A DNA stretch of 33,915 bases, from assembly GCA_003251535.1 (NCBI GenBank), contig QKFD01000065.1, positions 1 to 33,915 on the forward strand, given 5' to 3'. A model generated the notes under the pieces. It worked only from the letters and a program-made list of their open reading frames with translations. It had not been told where the DNA came from and did not search any database. Origin of the DNA: Chromatiales bacterium (GTDB lineage Bacteria; Pseudomonadota; Gammaproteobacteria; Thiohalomonadales; Thiohalomonadaceae). Shown here one piece after another: positions 25,904 through 33,565 of this stretch. The first letter of the stretch is position 1; each line of letters opens with the position of its first letter. Both the position numbers and the translations under genes were made by a program.

Positions 25904-26827
25904 ATGACCCGCCGCCCCGCCAGCCACTGCCCTACGCCACTAGAGCCTCGGCCCCGCGCCCCTCTCCAGCGCTGGTGGGCGCGGGGGTGGCGCTGCGCCC
26001 TGCTCCCCCTGCTACTCACCCTCAGCACCGCCGCCGCAGCGGGATCCCAACCGCTCCCGCTTAGTGGTGGTGGCCAGCTCCATCAGGAGCGCACCGGGGG
26101 GGTGGGGTTTGAGTTCAACTTCTTCTGGGCCCGCCTCCCCCACAACCGGTTTGAGGTGCGCGATCTGCGTCTCGCCAGCGACGCCGCGGCCCTCTACCGC
26201 GAACTCTGCCCCGACGCCACCCTGGTCACCAGCGCCGGCTTCTGGGGCTACCGCCCCTCCGGGGCACCGATGCCGCTGGGGCTGGTGATCGAGAACGGCC
26301 ACCGCCGCTCTCCCCCATCACGCTGGCCAGGGGGCGGGGCACTGATCTGGCAGCAGGGGGAGGCGCGCATCGTCCCCTACGAGACCCTGCGCGGACCGCT
26401 GGAGGCGGAGCAGGCGATCCAGTCGATGCCCCTGCTCATCTGGGAGGGGGAGGCGCTCACCTTCAGCGATCCCCGCAGCTCCCAGCGGCTGGCGGTGGCA
26501 CTCAGTGACCAAGGAGAGCTGGTGGTGGCCGGGGTGGTGGCCCCCTGGGGGACCGGCATGAGCCTGGAGGGGTTTGCCCAACGGCTACTCGAACTCCCGG
26601 CCCAAGGCGGGCCGCGCATCCGCTACGCCCTGGCGTTGGATGGCGGTGGCAGCGTCCACCTCCACCTCCCCAGCCACGGCCTGCAACTGGGGGATGGGCG
26701 TTCGGAGTATGTCCCCAACGCCCTCTGCTTCTACCCCATCGATCCGCCCAGTCCCCCCGCCAGGCCGGCGGCCGCCGACGATCCGGAGCCGGTGGCCGAG
26801 GAGCCCGGCACCCCACCGCCCCAATGA
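25904..26827 (+). CDS. Exported phosphodiester glycosidase-like protein
   Basis: The product has about 307 residues from ATG 25904. A longer frame from 25757 overlaps the divergent MFS promoter region and has no signal at its front. A Trp/Arg-rich N-region and hydrophobic stretch (ALLPLLLTLSTAAAAG) form a signal peptide of Tat-less type. The mature protein matches the NAGPA/phosphodiester glycosidase fold: LVTSAGFWGYRPSG in the usual NGGFF position, RLAVALSDQGELVVAGV, and ALALDGGGSVHL as the catalytic-region DGGGS. The family cleaves sugar phosphodiesters. A Pro-rich tail follows. The start is uncertain because no good ribosome-binding site is seen. Its stop overlaps the next gene by 4 bases. 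Confidence 0.8.
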   Translation: MTRRPASHCPTPLEPRPRAPLQRWWARGWRCALLPLLLTLSTAAAAGSQPLPLSGGGQLHQERTGGVGFEFNFFWARLPHNRFEVRDLRLASDAAALYRELCPDATLVTSAGFWGYRPSGAPMPLGLVIENGHRRSPPSRWPGGGALIWQQGEARIVPYETLRGPLEAEQAIQSMPLLIWEGEALTFSDPRSSQRLAVALSDQGELVVAGVVAPWGTGMSLEGFAQRLLELPAQGGPRIRYALALDGGGSVHLHLPSHGLQLGDGRSEYVPNALCFYPIDPPSPPARPAAADDPEPVAEEPGTPPPQ

Positions 26828-27336
26828 GCGCCACGGGCCTGCTCGGCCGCTGGTTTGCCGATCCACTCAGCCCCAGCCAGGCGCGCCAGCTGCTGGCCCA
26901 GGCAGAGGCCCGCGAGGCGGTATTGCGGCGCCGGGGGGGACGCTGCCGCTGCTGCGGTCTCATGCGCCTCATCGCCCAGAGCTGGCTCGATCGCCCCTCG
27001 GCAGAGCCATTTCGGGATCTCCTGGTGCGCGCCCACCAACGCCGCACAAGCGCCCTCACTGAGCTGATCTACGGCCAACTGCTGGCCGCCCGTCGGCTAG
27101 AGGGGGGGAACCGCCACCTGCGCCGCGGCTTTGAGCTGGCCAGCCCCCTCCTCGCCCCCGCAGACTACTTCCAGCTACTGGAGCGCCACCGGCGCCTCGC
27201 CCTCCTGCCCGAGGCGCCCCAGCCGGCGCCGGCGGAGCCGCTGGCTACCCAACTCACCGCCGCCGCGGTCATGGAGCGGCTGCGCGGCCCTCAACGGCCC
27301 ACCATTCGCCACGACCCCAACGACACCTACGGCTGA
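26824..27336 (+). CDS. Small protein with CxCC motif, unknown function
   Basis: This encodes 170 residues whose ATG overlaps the stop of the glycosidase-like gene (ATGA), so the two are translationally coupled. It has no signal peptide or membrane span. An Arg-rich segment with C41-R-C43-C44 (residues 38-45) is the only cluster of Cys and might bind metal. The remainder is helical and Arg/Leu/Ala-rich (FRDLLVRAHQRRTSALTELI; DYFQLLERHRRLALLPEAPQ). I recognise no family. Cytosolic location beside an exported enzyme suggests a regulatory or unrelated role, which the sequence does not settle. Confidence 0.65.
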   Translation: MSATGLLGRWFADPLSPSQARQLLAQAEAREAVLRRRGGRCRCCGLMRLIAQSWLDRPSAEPFRDLLVRAHQRRTSALTELIYGQLLAARRLEGGNRHLRRGFELASPLLAPADYFQLLERHRRLALLPEAPQPAPAEPLATQLTAAAVMERLRGPQRPTIRHDPNDTYG

Positions 27337-27420
27337 GCCCCCTGACCCACCGCATTAGCGGAGTGCCGGCGCCTTTCGCTACTATGCCTCTCTCCTTAGG
27401 CCACAACCGCCACGCCCACC

Positions 27421-28491
27421 ATGTCGCTATCGACCCTCATCTTCTTCATTATCGGCATCGGCCTACTGCCGCTGGGGGCCGATCTCCTGGTACGAGGCGC
27501 CTCCCGCATCGCCACCCGCTTCGGCATCTCGCCGCTGGTGGTGGGTCTGACGGTGGTGGCCTTTGGCACCTCCGCCCCGGAGCTGGCGGTGAGCGTGCAA
27601 TCGGCCTTTGCCGGCAGCACCAGCCTGGCGCTAGGTAATGTGGTGGGGAGCAACATCCTCAATGTGCTGCTCATTCTCGGTCTCTCGGCGGTGGTGGCCC
27701 CGCTGGTGGTGCACCGTCAGCTGGTACGGATCGATGTCCCCTTGGTGATCGTCGCCTCCCTCGCCACCTGGGCCCTCGCCAGTGACGGCCACATCGGCCG
27801 GCTAGATGGGATATTGCTGTTCGCCTCCGCGGTGGCCTACGTCGGCTTCTCTATCCACCTCAGTCGCCGCAATGGGGGTGGCAACAACGCAGAGACAGCG
27901 CCGGAGACGGAGGGGCCACCGGGGCTGGGGGAGAATCTGGCGCTCCTGGCAGGGGGGTTGGTACTGCTGGTGTTCGGGGCGCGCTGGCTGGTGGCGGGTG
28001 CGGTGGAAATAGCCCACCTACTGGGGCTGAGTGATCTGGTGATCGGCCTGACCGTGGTGGCCGTGGGCACCTCGCTCCCGGAGCTGGCCACCTCGGTGGT
28101 GGCAGGCATGAGGGGCGAACGGGATATCGCTGTCGGCAATGTGGTGGGCAGCAATCTGTTCAATCTGCTGGTGGTGTTGGGGCTCACCAGCATCGTGGCC
28201 CCCCATGGGGTGGAGGTCTCCCCCGCTGCCTTCAGCTTTGATATCCCGGTGATGACGGCGGTGGCGGTAGCCTGTCTCCCCATCTTTGCCCGTGGCCACC
28301 TCATCGGCCGCTGGGAGGGGTGGCTCTTCCTCGGCTACTACATCGCCTACACCACCTTTCTGGTGCTGGACGCCACCGGCCACCACGCCCTGCCGCTCTT
28401 CCGCTCGGCCATGCTCCACTTTGTCCTACCGCTCACCGCGGTGACCTTAGTAGTGCTCAGCTGGCGCATCCTGCGGCGACCGCGGGAGTGA
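27421..28491 (+). CDS. yrbG: Calcium/sodium antiporter (CaCA family, YrbG-like)
   Basis: This encodes 356 residues with about ten membrane helices in two inverted homologous halves, the CaCA architecture. Each half carries the ion-binding alpha repeat: GTSAPELAVS followed by GNVVGSNI in the first, GTSLPELATSV followed by GNVVGSNLFN in the second. The Glu in each PEL motif coordinates the ion. The hydrophilic loop between the halves (about 150-170) is short, as in bacterial YrbG-type proteins. These exchange Ca2+ for Na+ or H+ across the inner membrane, although the physiological ion is rarely proved. The gene stands alone, with a terminator-like hairpin right after it. Confidence 0.92.
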   Translation: MSLSTLIFFIIGIGLLPLGADLLVRGASRIATRFGISPLVVGLTVVAFGTSAPELAVSVQSAFAGSTSLALGNVVGSNILNVLLILGLSAVVAPLVVHRQLVRIDVPLVIVASLATWALASDGHIGRLDGILLFASAVAYVGFSIHLSRRNGGGNNAETAPETEGPPGLGENLALLAGGLVLLVFGARWLVAGAVEIAHLLGLSDLVIGLTVVAVGTSLPELATSVVAGMRGERDIAVGNVVGSNLFNLLVVLGLTSIVAPHGVEVSPAAFSFDIPVMTAVAVACLPIFARGHLIGRWEGWLFLGYYIAYTTFLVLDATGHHALPLFRSAMLHFVLPLTAVTLVVLSWRILRRPRE

Positions 28492-28495
28492 TACC

Positions 28496-28526
28496 CCCTG
28501 CCCGCAGCCACCACCATGCGGCAGGG
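28496..28526. terminator. Bidirectional terminator-like hairpin
   Basis: CCCTGCCCGCA (28496-28506) and TGCGGCAGGG (28517-28526) pair with one bulged C across a 10-base loop. It lies between the convergent exchanger and modC genes. A T-tract is lacking. Confidence 0.5.
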
Positions 28527-28538
28527 CGCGGGGGCCGA

Positions 28539-29615
28539 TCAGTTCATCAACCCCACGCTCTTGATGCGGGCGAAGACCGCCCGCCCCGGCATCAGCCCCA
28601 GCTGCCGCACTGAACGCTCGGTGATGCGGGCGATCAGCGGTATCCCCTGGGGATCGGCCGCTGGCCGCAGCTGCACCAACACCCGCCCCGGTTCGGTGGC
28701 AGTGATGGACTCAATCACCGCCGGCCAGGCATTCAAGATGCTGCTCTGCCGCTCCGCCTCCAACGCCAGGCTCACATCCCGCGCCGGTAGACGTACCCGC
28801 ACCCGGTGCCCCGGCGCGTGGGCGATACGCTGCAACCAGATCTCCCCCCACGCGGTCTCCACCACCGTCAGGTGATCCGCCTCTTCGTGGCGCGCCACCA
28901 CCCCCTCCAGCACCGCCTCCGCCTCCCCTGCCCGCAGGGTGAGATCGACACGGGTAAGGAGATCCAGGGCCGGCCCTTCGGCCTTGAGCAGCCCCTTCTC
29001 CAGCCAGACGATGTGGTCCGCCAAGCGGGCCACCTCGGCGAGGGAGTGGCTGACGTAGAAGATGGGGATGGCCAGCTCGTCATGGAGCCGCTCCAGGTAG
29101 GGGAGGATCTCCGCCTTACTGCGCTCATCCAGGGCCGACAGCGGCTCATCCATCAGCAACAGCCGAGGACTGGTGAGCAGGGCACGGGCGATGGCCACCC
29201 GCTGCCGCTCCCCCCCGGAGAGGCCGGAGGGGGCACGGCTCAACAGCCGCTCGACCCCGAGTAGCGCCACCGCCTCATCGAAGGCAACCCGCCGCTCCGC
29301 CGCCGGCAGCCGCCGCCAGCCATATTCCAGATTGCGCCGCACCGAGAGGTGGGGAAAGAGGCTCGCCTCCTGAAACACATAACCGAGGGGGCGTCGGTGG
29401 ACCGGCATCGACCACCGCCCCTCCTGCCACACCTCGCCATTGACGACCAATCGCCCCTCCGCCTGTTGCAGGCCGGCGACACAGCGCAACAGGGTGGTCT
29501 TACCCGAACCAGAGTGGCCAAACAGGGCGGTGACCCCGCGGCTGGGGGCGACAAAGGCGGTGGTGAGCGCAAAGCCCCCCACCTGCGCCTTGAAACTGAC
29601 CTCGATCCCCGTCAT
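28539..29615 (-). CDS. modC: Molybdate ABC transporter ATPase ModC
   Basis: This encodes 358 residues. The ATPase core has Walker A GHSGSGKT (33-40), signature [15 protein letters not shown], Walker [13 protein letters not shown] and switch His in [10 protein letters not shown]. From about residue 215 the typical ModC regulatory tail follows, including a Mop/TOBE-like part ([20 protein letters not shown] and [19 protein letters not shown]), which in this family binds molybdate or oxyanions. ModC powers high-affinity uptake of molybdate through ModB. It is the last gene of the modABC set, its ATG overlapping the modB stop by 4 bases. Confidence 0.95.
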   Translation of the reverse strand: MTGIEVSFKAQVGGFALTTAFVAPSRGVTALFGHSGSGKTTLLRCVAGLQQAEGRLVVNGEVWQEGRWSMPVHRRPLGYVFQEASLFPHLSVRRNLEYGWRRLPAAERRVAFDEAVALLGVERLLSRAPSGLSGGERQRVAIARALLTSPRLLLMDEPLSALDERSKAEILPYLERLHDELAIPIFYVSHSLAEVARLADHIVWLEKGLLKAEGPALDLLTRVDLTLRAGEAEAVLEGVVARHEEADHLTVVETAWGEIWLQRIAHAPGHRVRVRLPARDVSLALEAERQSSILNAWPAVIESITATEPGRVLVQLRPAADPQGIPLIARITERSVRQLGLMPGRAVFARIKSVGLMN

Positions 29616-30286
29616 TGGCGCACCTCCAAACGGCGGTTGGTGAAGTGGAGGGTGAGCAGCACCAAAAACGAGAAACCGACCATCCCGGCGGCCAGGATGT
29701 GGGCCTGGTCATACTCCAACGACTCCACATAGTCATAGATGGCCACCGAGAGGACCTTGGTCTCACCTGGGATATTGCCGCCGATCATCAGCACCACGCC
29801 AAACTCCCCCACGGTGTGGGCAAACCCAAGGACCGTGGCGGTGAGGAAACCGGGCCGCGCCAACGGCACCGCCACGGTGAAAAAACGGTCTAGTGGTGAC
29901 GCACGCAGGGTAGCCGCCACCTCGATAGGGCGATCGCCCAGCGCCTCAAAGGCGTTTTGCAACGGCTGCACCACAAAGGGCATGGAGTAGAGCACCGAGG
30001 CCACCACCAATCCCCAAAAGGTAAATGGCAGCAGACCGAGGCCGAGGGCCTGAGTCATCTCTCCCACCACCCCTTTGGGTCCTAACAGCAGCAGCAGATA
30101 GAAACCGAGCACGGTGGGAGGCAGCACCAGAGGCAGCGCCACCACCGCCCCTACAGGCTGCTTCCAGAAGGAGCGGGTACGCGCCAACCACCAGGCGAAG
30201 GGGGTACCCACCAACAGTAGTAACAGCGTGGTTGTCCCTGCCAGCTGAAGCGTAAGCCACACCGGTTGCCAATCAAATTGAGCCAT
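29612..30286 (-). CDS. modB: Molybdate ABC transporter permease ModB
   Basis: This encodes 224 residues with five membrane helices. The cytoplasmic coupling motif typical of binding-protein-dependent permeases is visible as [20 protein letters not shown], followed by [20 protein letters not shown]. The length fits ModB. It pairs with ModC through a 4-base overlap. Unlike many mod operons it is separated from modA by about 300 noncoding bases with hairpins, and its ATG has no good ribosome-binding site, so its expression is likely lower than that of modA. Confidence 0.93.
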   Translation of the reverse strand: MAQFDWQPVWLTLQLAGTTTLLLLLVGTPFAWWLARTRSFWKQPVGAVVALPLVLPPTVLGFYLLLLLGPKGVVGEMTQALGLGLLPFTFWGLVVASVLYSMPFVVQPLQNAFEALGDRPIEVAATLRASPLDRFFTVAVPLARPGFLTATVLGFAHTVGEFGVVLMIGGNIPGETKVLSVAIYDYVESLEYDQAHILAAGMVGFSFLVLLTLHFTNRRLEVRQ

Positions 30287-30309
30287 GACGAGAGAAAAAC
30301 CTTTAACGG

Positions 30310-30364
30310 CGGGACAGACACAGAGGCTTGGCGGCGGCGCGCCGCCAGTCGCGGACGTGTCCCG
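30310..30364 (-). repeat. Nested hairpin upstream of modB
   Basis: Outer arms CGGGACA (30310-30316) and TGTCCCG (30358-30364) enclose an inner stem TGGCGGC-GGCGC-GCCGCCA (30329-30347). The structure ends about 24 bases before the modB start and could affect its translation or RNA stability. Confidence 0.4.
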
Positions 30365-30373
30365 TTGAGGGTT

Positions 30374-30395
30374 GGCGGTAGCGGATGTTACCGCC
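30374..30395 (-). repeat. Inverted repeat with 8-base spacer in the modA-modB gap
   Basis: GGCGGTA and TACCGCC are 7-base arms around 8 bases. The spacing is like that of the ModE boxes nearby, but the arms are GC-rich and lack the CGTTAT core, so I call it only a hairpin. Confidence 0.35.
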
Positions 30396-30540
30396 CGGCG
30401 TAAGGGCTAGGCAAAGGTGAGGCGGACACCGACCCCGTGCGATCTCCCCTCCGCAGTCTCCACCGCGCGGGTCATCGGCGCCCCCCTCCAACCGACCTGC
30501 ACCACCGCCCACCCACGGCAAAGGGGCTGGCGGTGGTTGA

Positions 30541-30572
30541 GAGGGTCGCCATGGTGCGCCATGGCGACCCTC
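30541..30572 (-). terminator. Strong hairpin downstream of modA
   Basis: GAGGGTCGCCATGG (30541-30554) and CCATGGCGACCCTC (30559-30572) form a perfect 14-bp stem with a 4-base loop (TGCG), 15 bases after the modA stop. There is no U-tract. It may end part of the transcripts or protect the modA message, so that binding protein outnumbers the ModBC channel. Confidence 0.55.
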
Positions 30573-30587
30573 AAAAGGACAGAGCTG

Positions 30588-31343
30588 TTACTCCGTTCCG
30601 TAACCGTACTGCTCAATGACTGCCTTGGCCTCGGGACTCTGGAGAAACTCCAGGAACGCCTTGGCTGCCGCGCTCTCCTCGCCCTTCTTCAAGAGGGTCG
30701 CATCCTGCTTGATGGGGGCATACAGCTCCTGCGGGACGACCCAGACCGAACCGGCCTCTTCCGGCGCCAGCGCCTTCACCTGAGAGAGCGCCACAAAGCC
30801 GATCTCGGCATTGCCGGTGGAGACAAACTGAAAGGTCTGGGCGATGGAGTCCCCCTGCACCAAGCGCGGAGTTACGCTATCGGCCAGCTTCAGATTGGCG
30901 AGCACCTCCATGGCCGCCGCCCCATAGGGCGCGGTCTTGGGGTTGGCGATGGCAAGCTTGCTGAACTCACTCTTCAGCACCTCTCCCTCCCCATCCACCT
31001 TGGCGGGATCTGCGCTCCACAGCGCCAGCTTGCCCACCGCGTAGGTGAACGGCGTAGAGGCCATCCCGCTCTCAGCCAAGCGCTTCGGCCGGGCCGCATC
31101 AGCGGAGAGGAACACCTCGAACGGCGCGCCATTCTCGATCTGCGAGGTGAGCTTGCCGCTGGAACCAAAGCTGGCCACCAGGTCGTGACCAGTCTTCTCC
31201 TTGAAGATAGGGGTGAGCTTCTTGGTGACGTCAGTAAAGTTGGCAGCCACTGCCGCCTTGACCTCATCCGCCTGGGCGCCGCCTGCAACCAACCCCAAAA
31301 CCAGACCGATCGCTACCGCCACCTGCTTAAAAGAGTGCTTCAT
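30588..31343 (-). CDS. modA: Periplasmic molybdate-binding protein ModA
   Basis: This encodes 251 residues. A signal peptide (MKHSFKQVAVAIGLVLGLVA, cut near GGAQADE) directs it to the periplasm. The mature protein opens with the ModA hallmark VKAAVAANFTDVTKKLTPIF, continues with ASFGSSGKLTSQIENGAPFEVFLSAD and has ANPKTAPYGAAA, which match the binding-site segments that contact molybdate by Ser and backbone groups in this family. It delivers molybdate, and perhaps tungstate, to ModBC. The ATG has AGGAGA 7 bases upstream. A ModE-type operator (31371-31402) lies 28 bases upstream of the start, so it should be repressed when molybdate is plentiful. Confidence 0.95.
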   Translation of the reverse strand: MKHSFKQVAVAIGLVLGLVAGGAQADEVKAAVAANFTDVTKKLTPIFKEKTGHDLVASFGSSGKLTSQIENGAPFEVFLSADAARPKRLAESGMASTPFTYAVGKLALWSADPAKVDGEGEVLKSEFSKLAIANPKTAPYGAAAMEVLANLKLADSVTPRLVQGDSIAQTFQFVSTGNAEIGFVALSQVKALAPEEAGSVWVVPQELYAPIKQDATLLKKGEESAAAKAFLEFLQSPEAKAVIEQYGYGTE

Positions 31344-31370
31344 GAAGGGTTCTCCTGATGACCAAATACC

Positions 31371-31402
31371 CTACCGTTATAGTGAAAATCCCATAACGGT
31401 AG
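31371..31402. promoter_or_regulatory. ModE operator upstream of modA
   Basis: A perfect 10-base inverted repeat, CTACCGTTAT (31371-31380) and ATAACGGTAG (31393-31402), flanks a 12-base spacer. Read as the ModE pattern, the core is CGTTATAG-N8-CCATAACG (31375-31398), very like the E. coli modA operator (CGTTATAT-N8-ACATAACG, as I recall it). It sits just upstream of the modA ribosome-binding site and after the terminator of mop. Confidence 0.85.
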
Positions 31403-31406
31403 ACAT

Positions 31407-31431
31407 AAAAAAAGAGGGGTTTTTAACCCTC
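31407..31431 (-). terminator. Intrinsic terminator of mop, overlapping its stop codon
   Basis: On the minus strand GAGGG-N8-CCCTC is followed at once by seven T residues. The stem includes the mop stop codon (31423-31425). The stem is short, but the T-tract is one of the very few in the window. It separates mop transcription from the ModE-controlled modA. Confidence 0.6.
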
Positions 31432-31848
31432 GATTGCCAAGATAATGCTGGAGGCCTTGACCAGACCGCACACCTCGCCACCCACGGCCAGCCCCAACTT
31501 GCGGATACTCTCGTTGGTGATAATGGAGGTGAGCTGGTTACCGCCGGGCAGCCCAATGATCACCTCACCGTTGACGGCCCCTTCAGTACACGCCACCACC
31601 TTGCCACAGAGACGGTTACGGGCCGAGGTCATGGCCCCTTCACCGGTCATCAGGATCACCGATGAGGCCTTGATAAGGGCCACCACCGGCTTACCGGGGG
31701 CCAACTCCAGATTGCGGGCGCTCTCGTTGGTGATGATCGCCACCAGGTGATCCCCAGAGCCGAGATCCACCTTCACCTCGGCGTTCACAGCGCCAAGATT
31801 GACGGCCTCCACACTCCCCTTGAACTGATTACGGGCGCTGGTCTTCAT
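31423..31848 (-). CDS. mop: Two-domain molbindin (Mop), TOBE protein
   Basis: This encodes 141 residues made of two tandem Mop/TOBE domains (1-69 and 73-141), each with SARNxxxGxV, GAVNxEVxxxL and IITNESxRxLxL followed by VxxLxKASSxIL. Molbindins form rings that bind several molybdate ions and serve as cytosolic molybdenum storage or buffers. The two domains are like the C-terminal half of ModE encoded next door, so both derive from the same module. GAGGAG precedes the ATG at a good distance. A perfect hairpin at 31881-31902 lies about 30 bases upstream in the leader. Confidence 0.92.
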   Translation of the reverse strand: MKTSARNQFKGSVEAVNLGAVNAEVKVDLGSGDHLVAIITNESARNLELAPGKPVVALIKASSVILMTGEGAMTSARNRLCGKVVACTEGAVNGEVIIGLPGGNQLTSIITNESIRKLGLAVGGEVCGLVKASSIILAIEG

Positions 31849-31880
31849 TGCTCACTCCTCGTGTTGGTTCATGAATCGAA

Positions 31881-31902
31881 GGGGGCGGAGAGAGCCGCCC
31901 CC
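31881..31902 (-). repeat. Leader hairpin upstream of mop
   Basis: GGGGGCGG-AGAGAG-CCGCCCCC is a perfect 8-bp stem with a 6-base loop, 33 bases before the mop start. It could terminate read-through from modE or act in the mop leader. Confidence 0.4.
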
Positions 31903-31942
31903 TGCCTTGGTCCCACTGAATCTACAGGTCAGCCCCTCGTCC

Positions 31943-31963
31943 GGGGGGGGGGTGGCAACCCCC
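31943..31963 (-). terminator. GC hairpin with a G10 tract after modE
   Basis: Ten G residues in a row (31943-31952) on the plus strand, partly pairing as GGGGG-TGGCAA-CCCCC (31948-31963), lie 7 bases past the modE stop. The stem is placed like a terminator, but no T-tract follows. The homopolymer could be length-variable or a sequencing weak spot. Confidence 0.4.
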
Positions 31964-31969
31964 AGCACC

Positions 31970-32791
31970 TCACACGCTGACTGCCAGGATCACATCGCTC
32001 GCCTTAATCAGGGCACAGGCGTAAGCCCCCTCTTTCAGGCCGAGATTATGGATACTCTCGTTGGTGATGATGGCCGTCACCCGCCGACCACCGGCCAGCT
32101 CGATCACCACCTCACCATTGACCGCCCCCTCCTGACAGCGCACCACAGTGCCACACAGCTTGTTGCGGGCACTGCTCTTCGCCCCATCCTCCTCCACCAG
32201 CAGGATCACGGAGGTCTCCTTGACCAGCGCGTGGACCGGATCGCCCTCCTTGAGCCGCAGCTGCTCAATACTCTCGTTACTGACGATGGAGACCAGCCGA
32301 TCCCCCCCGGACAGCTCAACCACCACCTCGGAGTTGACAGCGCCGGAGACCAGATAGAGCACCCGGCCTTGGAACTGGTTGCGTACGGACGCCTTAAAGG
32401 AGAGGCGGCGCATCAGGTCAAAAAAGCGGTCGAAATCACCGATGGCGGCCGAGAGTCCACCGAGGAAGCGGTCATACTCCCCCTGGATCACCCGGAACAG
32501 CTCGACAATACGACGGCCGTGGTCAGTGAGGCGGGTGCCTCCACCGTGGCGACCGCCGGTCTCGCGGATCACCAGTGGCTCATCCGCCAGGTTATTCATG
32601 GCGTCCACCGCCTCCCAGGCCGCCTTATAGCTCATGCCAATAGCGCGGGCAGCGGCGGAGATGGAGCCATGTTCGGCAATCTTCTCCAACAACTCGATCC
32701 GACCTCCGCCGAGGAAGCTCTCCTCCCCCTTCTCCAGCCAGAGTCTCCCGCCGACCCGGGTCTCCTTCGGTTGTGTCCGCACGCGTGCCAT
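31970..32791 (-). CDS. modE: Molybdate-responsive regulator ModE
   Basis: This encodes 273 residues, the full-length type. Residues 1-120 are the winged-helix DNA-binding part (FLGGGRIELLEKIAEHGSIS, then AAARAIGMSYKAAWEAVDAM, then ETGGRHGGGTRLTDHGRRIV), with the helix-turn-helix near 42-62. Two TOBE/Mop domains follow (about 131-200 and 205-271), which bind molybdate at the dimer interface. Molybdate-bound ModE represses mod uptake genes and can activate molybdoenzyme genes. The ATG has a GGAGGAG site. A ModE operator covers the promoter (32805-32828), which indicates autoregulation. Confidence 0.95.
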   Translation of the reverse strand: MARVRTQPKETRVGGRLWLEKGEESFLGGGRIELLEKIAEHGSISAAARAIGMSYKAAWEAVDAMNNLADEPLVIRETGGRHGGGTRLTDHGRRIVELFRVIQGEYDRFLGGLSAAIGDFDRFFDLMRRLSFKASVRNQFQGRVLYLVSGAVNSEVVVELSGGDRLVSIVSNESIEQLRLKEGDPVHALVKETSVILLVEEDGAKSSARNKLCGTVVRCQEGAVNGEVVIELAGGRRVTAIITNESIHNLGLKEGAYACALIKASDVILAVSV

Positions 32792-32804
32792 GGCTCCTCC
32801 GGTT

Positions 32805-32828
32805 CGTTATATCACAGCGTACATAGCG
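32805..32828. promoter_or_regulatory. ModE operator upstream of modE
   Basis: CGTTATAT-N8-ACATAGCG matches the ModE operator pattern with one changed base in the right arm. It begins 14 bases upstream of the modE start and overlaps the promoter elements, so binding should block transcription. Confidence 0.8.
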
Positions 32829-32836
32829 CCTGTCAA
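32806..32836 (-). promoter_or_regulatory. Candidate promoter of modE
   Basis: On the minus strand a perfect -35 TTGACA (plus 32831-32836) precedes GATATA at 17 bases or TATAAC (plus 32806-32811) at 19 bases. Both -10 candidates lie within the ModE operator. The untranslated leader would be very short, with the ribosome-binding site right at its beginning. Confidence 0.5.
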
Positions 32837-32914
32837 AAGTGGGGTGATCATTACATTTTCCTGCGTCGATTGCTGCCTTTTGGGCGCTTACGCCGCCCTT
32901 TAGGAGGGCGCCTG

Positions 32915-32941
32915 CCCCCGCAACGGAGGACGTTGCGGGGG
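32915..32941 (-). terminator. Strong hairpin after the globin gene
   Basis: CCCCCGCAACG and CGTTGCGGGGG form a perfect 11-bp stem with a 5-base loop, 10 bases beyond the globin stop. Smaller hairpins (for example GCCCT-TTAGG-AGGGC near 32896-32910) follow. It separates globin transcription from modE. Confidence 0.6.
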
Positions 32942-32950
32942 GTTATGCCT

Positions 32951-33565
32951 CTAGGTCAGCGGCTGGGCGTCGAAGAACTCGCGGACCGTATGAAATGGAT
33001 GCCGTCGGGGCTGGGAGCGCATGGTGCGCCGATTCACCATACGCAGCGAGAAGGGCTCCATCCAGTTCCAATACTCCTCCAGCACCGCACGCGGGAAACG
33101 CACCTCCGCCAAGGCCTGCTTCAACTCCTCAATCCAGACCTCCCGCGTCTCCTCATCAATGGTGAAGGGGAAGTGGCGCGTGCGCATACAGAGATTGCCC
33201 TGGGTCGAGGTGAAGCGATCCGGCCCGCCGCACGCCTCGATCACATAGTCGGCGATCTTCTCCACTGCGGCGGCAAACCGGGTGTCATCGGGATCGAACA
33301 GGGCCCCGATGGAGCTGGCCCGCATCCGCGTATGGTGAGACCGCACCGCCGCTCGCAACATCTCCTCACCCGCCAACTCAAATATCCGCTGCGACGGAAA
33401 CGGCACCGGCGGGAACTCAAAATCGATAGAAGAGGCGACCCAGCGCGGCTCTGCCACCACCGGCACCCGCTCCGCCCGCCGGCCGCACTGGCAACCGCCC
33501 TGATGGCCGTGGCCATGCTGTCCATGGCCCTGCTCTACACCACCGTGACCTTCACCTTTGCACAT
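32951..33565 (-). CDS. Truncated-hemoglobin-like globin with Cys/His-rich N-terminus
   Basis: This encodes 204 residues from an ATG with AGGAG 7 bases upstream. Residues 58-182 match small bacterial globins: FELAGEEMLRAAVRSHH, IADYVIEACGGPDRFTS, then MRTRHFPFTI with H131 as the likely proximal haem ligand, and YWNWMEPFSLRMVNRR at the end. Residues 1-28 are an extra Gly/His/Cys-rich segment (C2, C25, C27; H7, H14, H17, H19, H21), possibly a metal-binding tail. No signal peptide is present. Such globins bind O2 or NO and often serve in NO detoxification. The gene lies upstream of modE on the same strand, and a ModE-type operator lies upstream of it. Confidence 0.8.
   Translation of the reverse strand: MCKGEGHGGVEQGHGQHGHGHQGGCQCGRRAERVPVVAEPRWVASSIDFEFPPVPFPSQRIFELAGEEMLRAAVRSHHTRMRASSIGALFDPDDTRFAAAVEKIADYVIEACGGPDRFTSTQGNLCMRTRHFPFTIDEETREVWIEELKQALAEVRFPRAVLEEYWNWMEPFSLRMVNRRTMRSQPRRHPFHTVREFFDAQPLT

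Larger units (their letters stand above)
30287..30587. other. Structured noncoding spacer between modA and modB
   Basis: This 301-base stretch has no gene. It carries three inverted-repeat elements, listed separately: a 14-bp hairpin just after modA, a 7-bp stem at 30374-30395, and a nested hairpin at 30310-30364. All would be transcribed in the modA-to-modB direction, giving a likely RNA processing or attenuation zone. I see no convincing promoter for modB. Confidence 0.55.

Noticed and set aside
30374-30395. A fourth ModE box in the modA-modB gap
   Set aside because: The 8-base spacing fits, but the arms GGCGGTA/TACCGCC lack the CGTTAT core.
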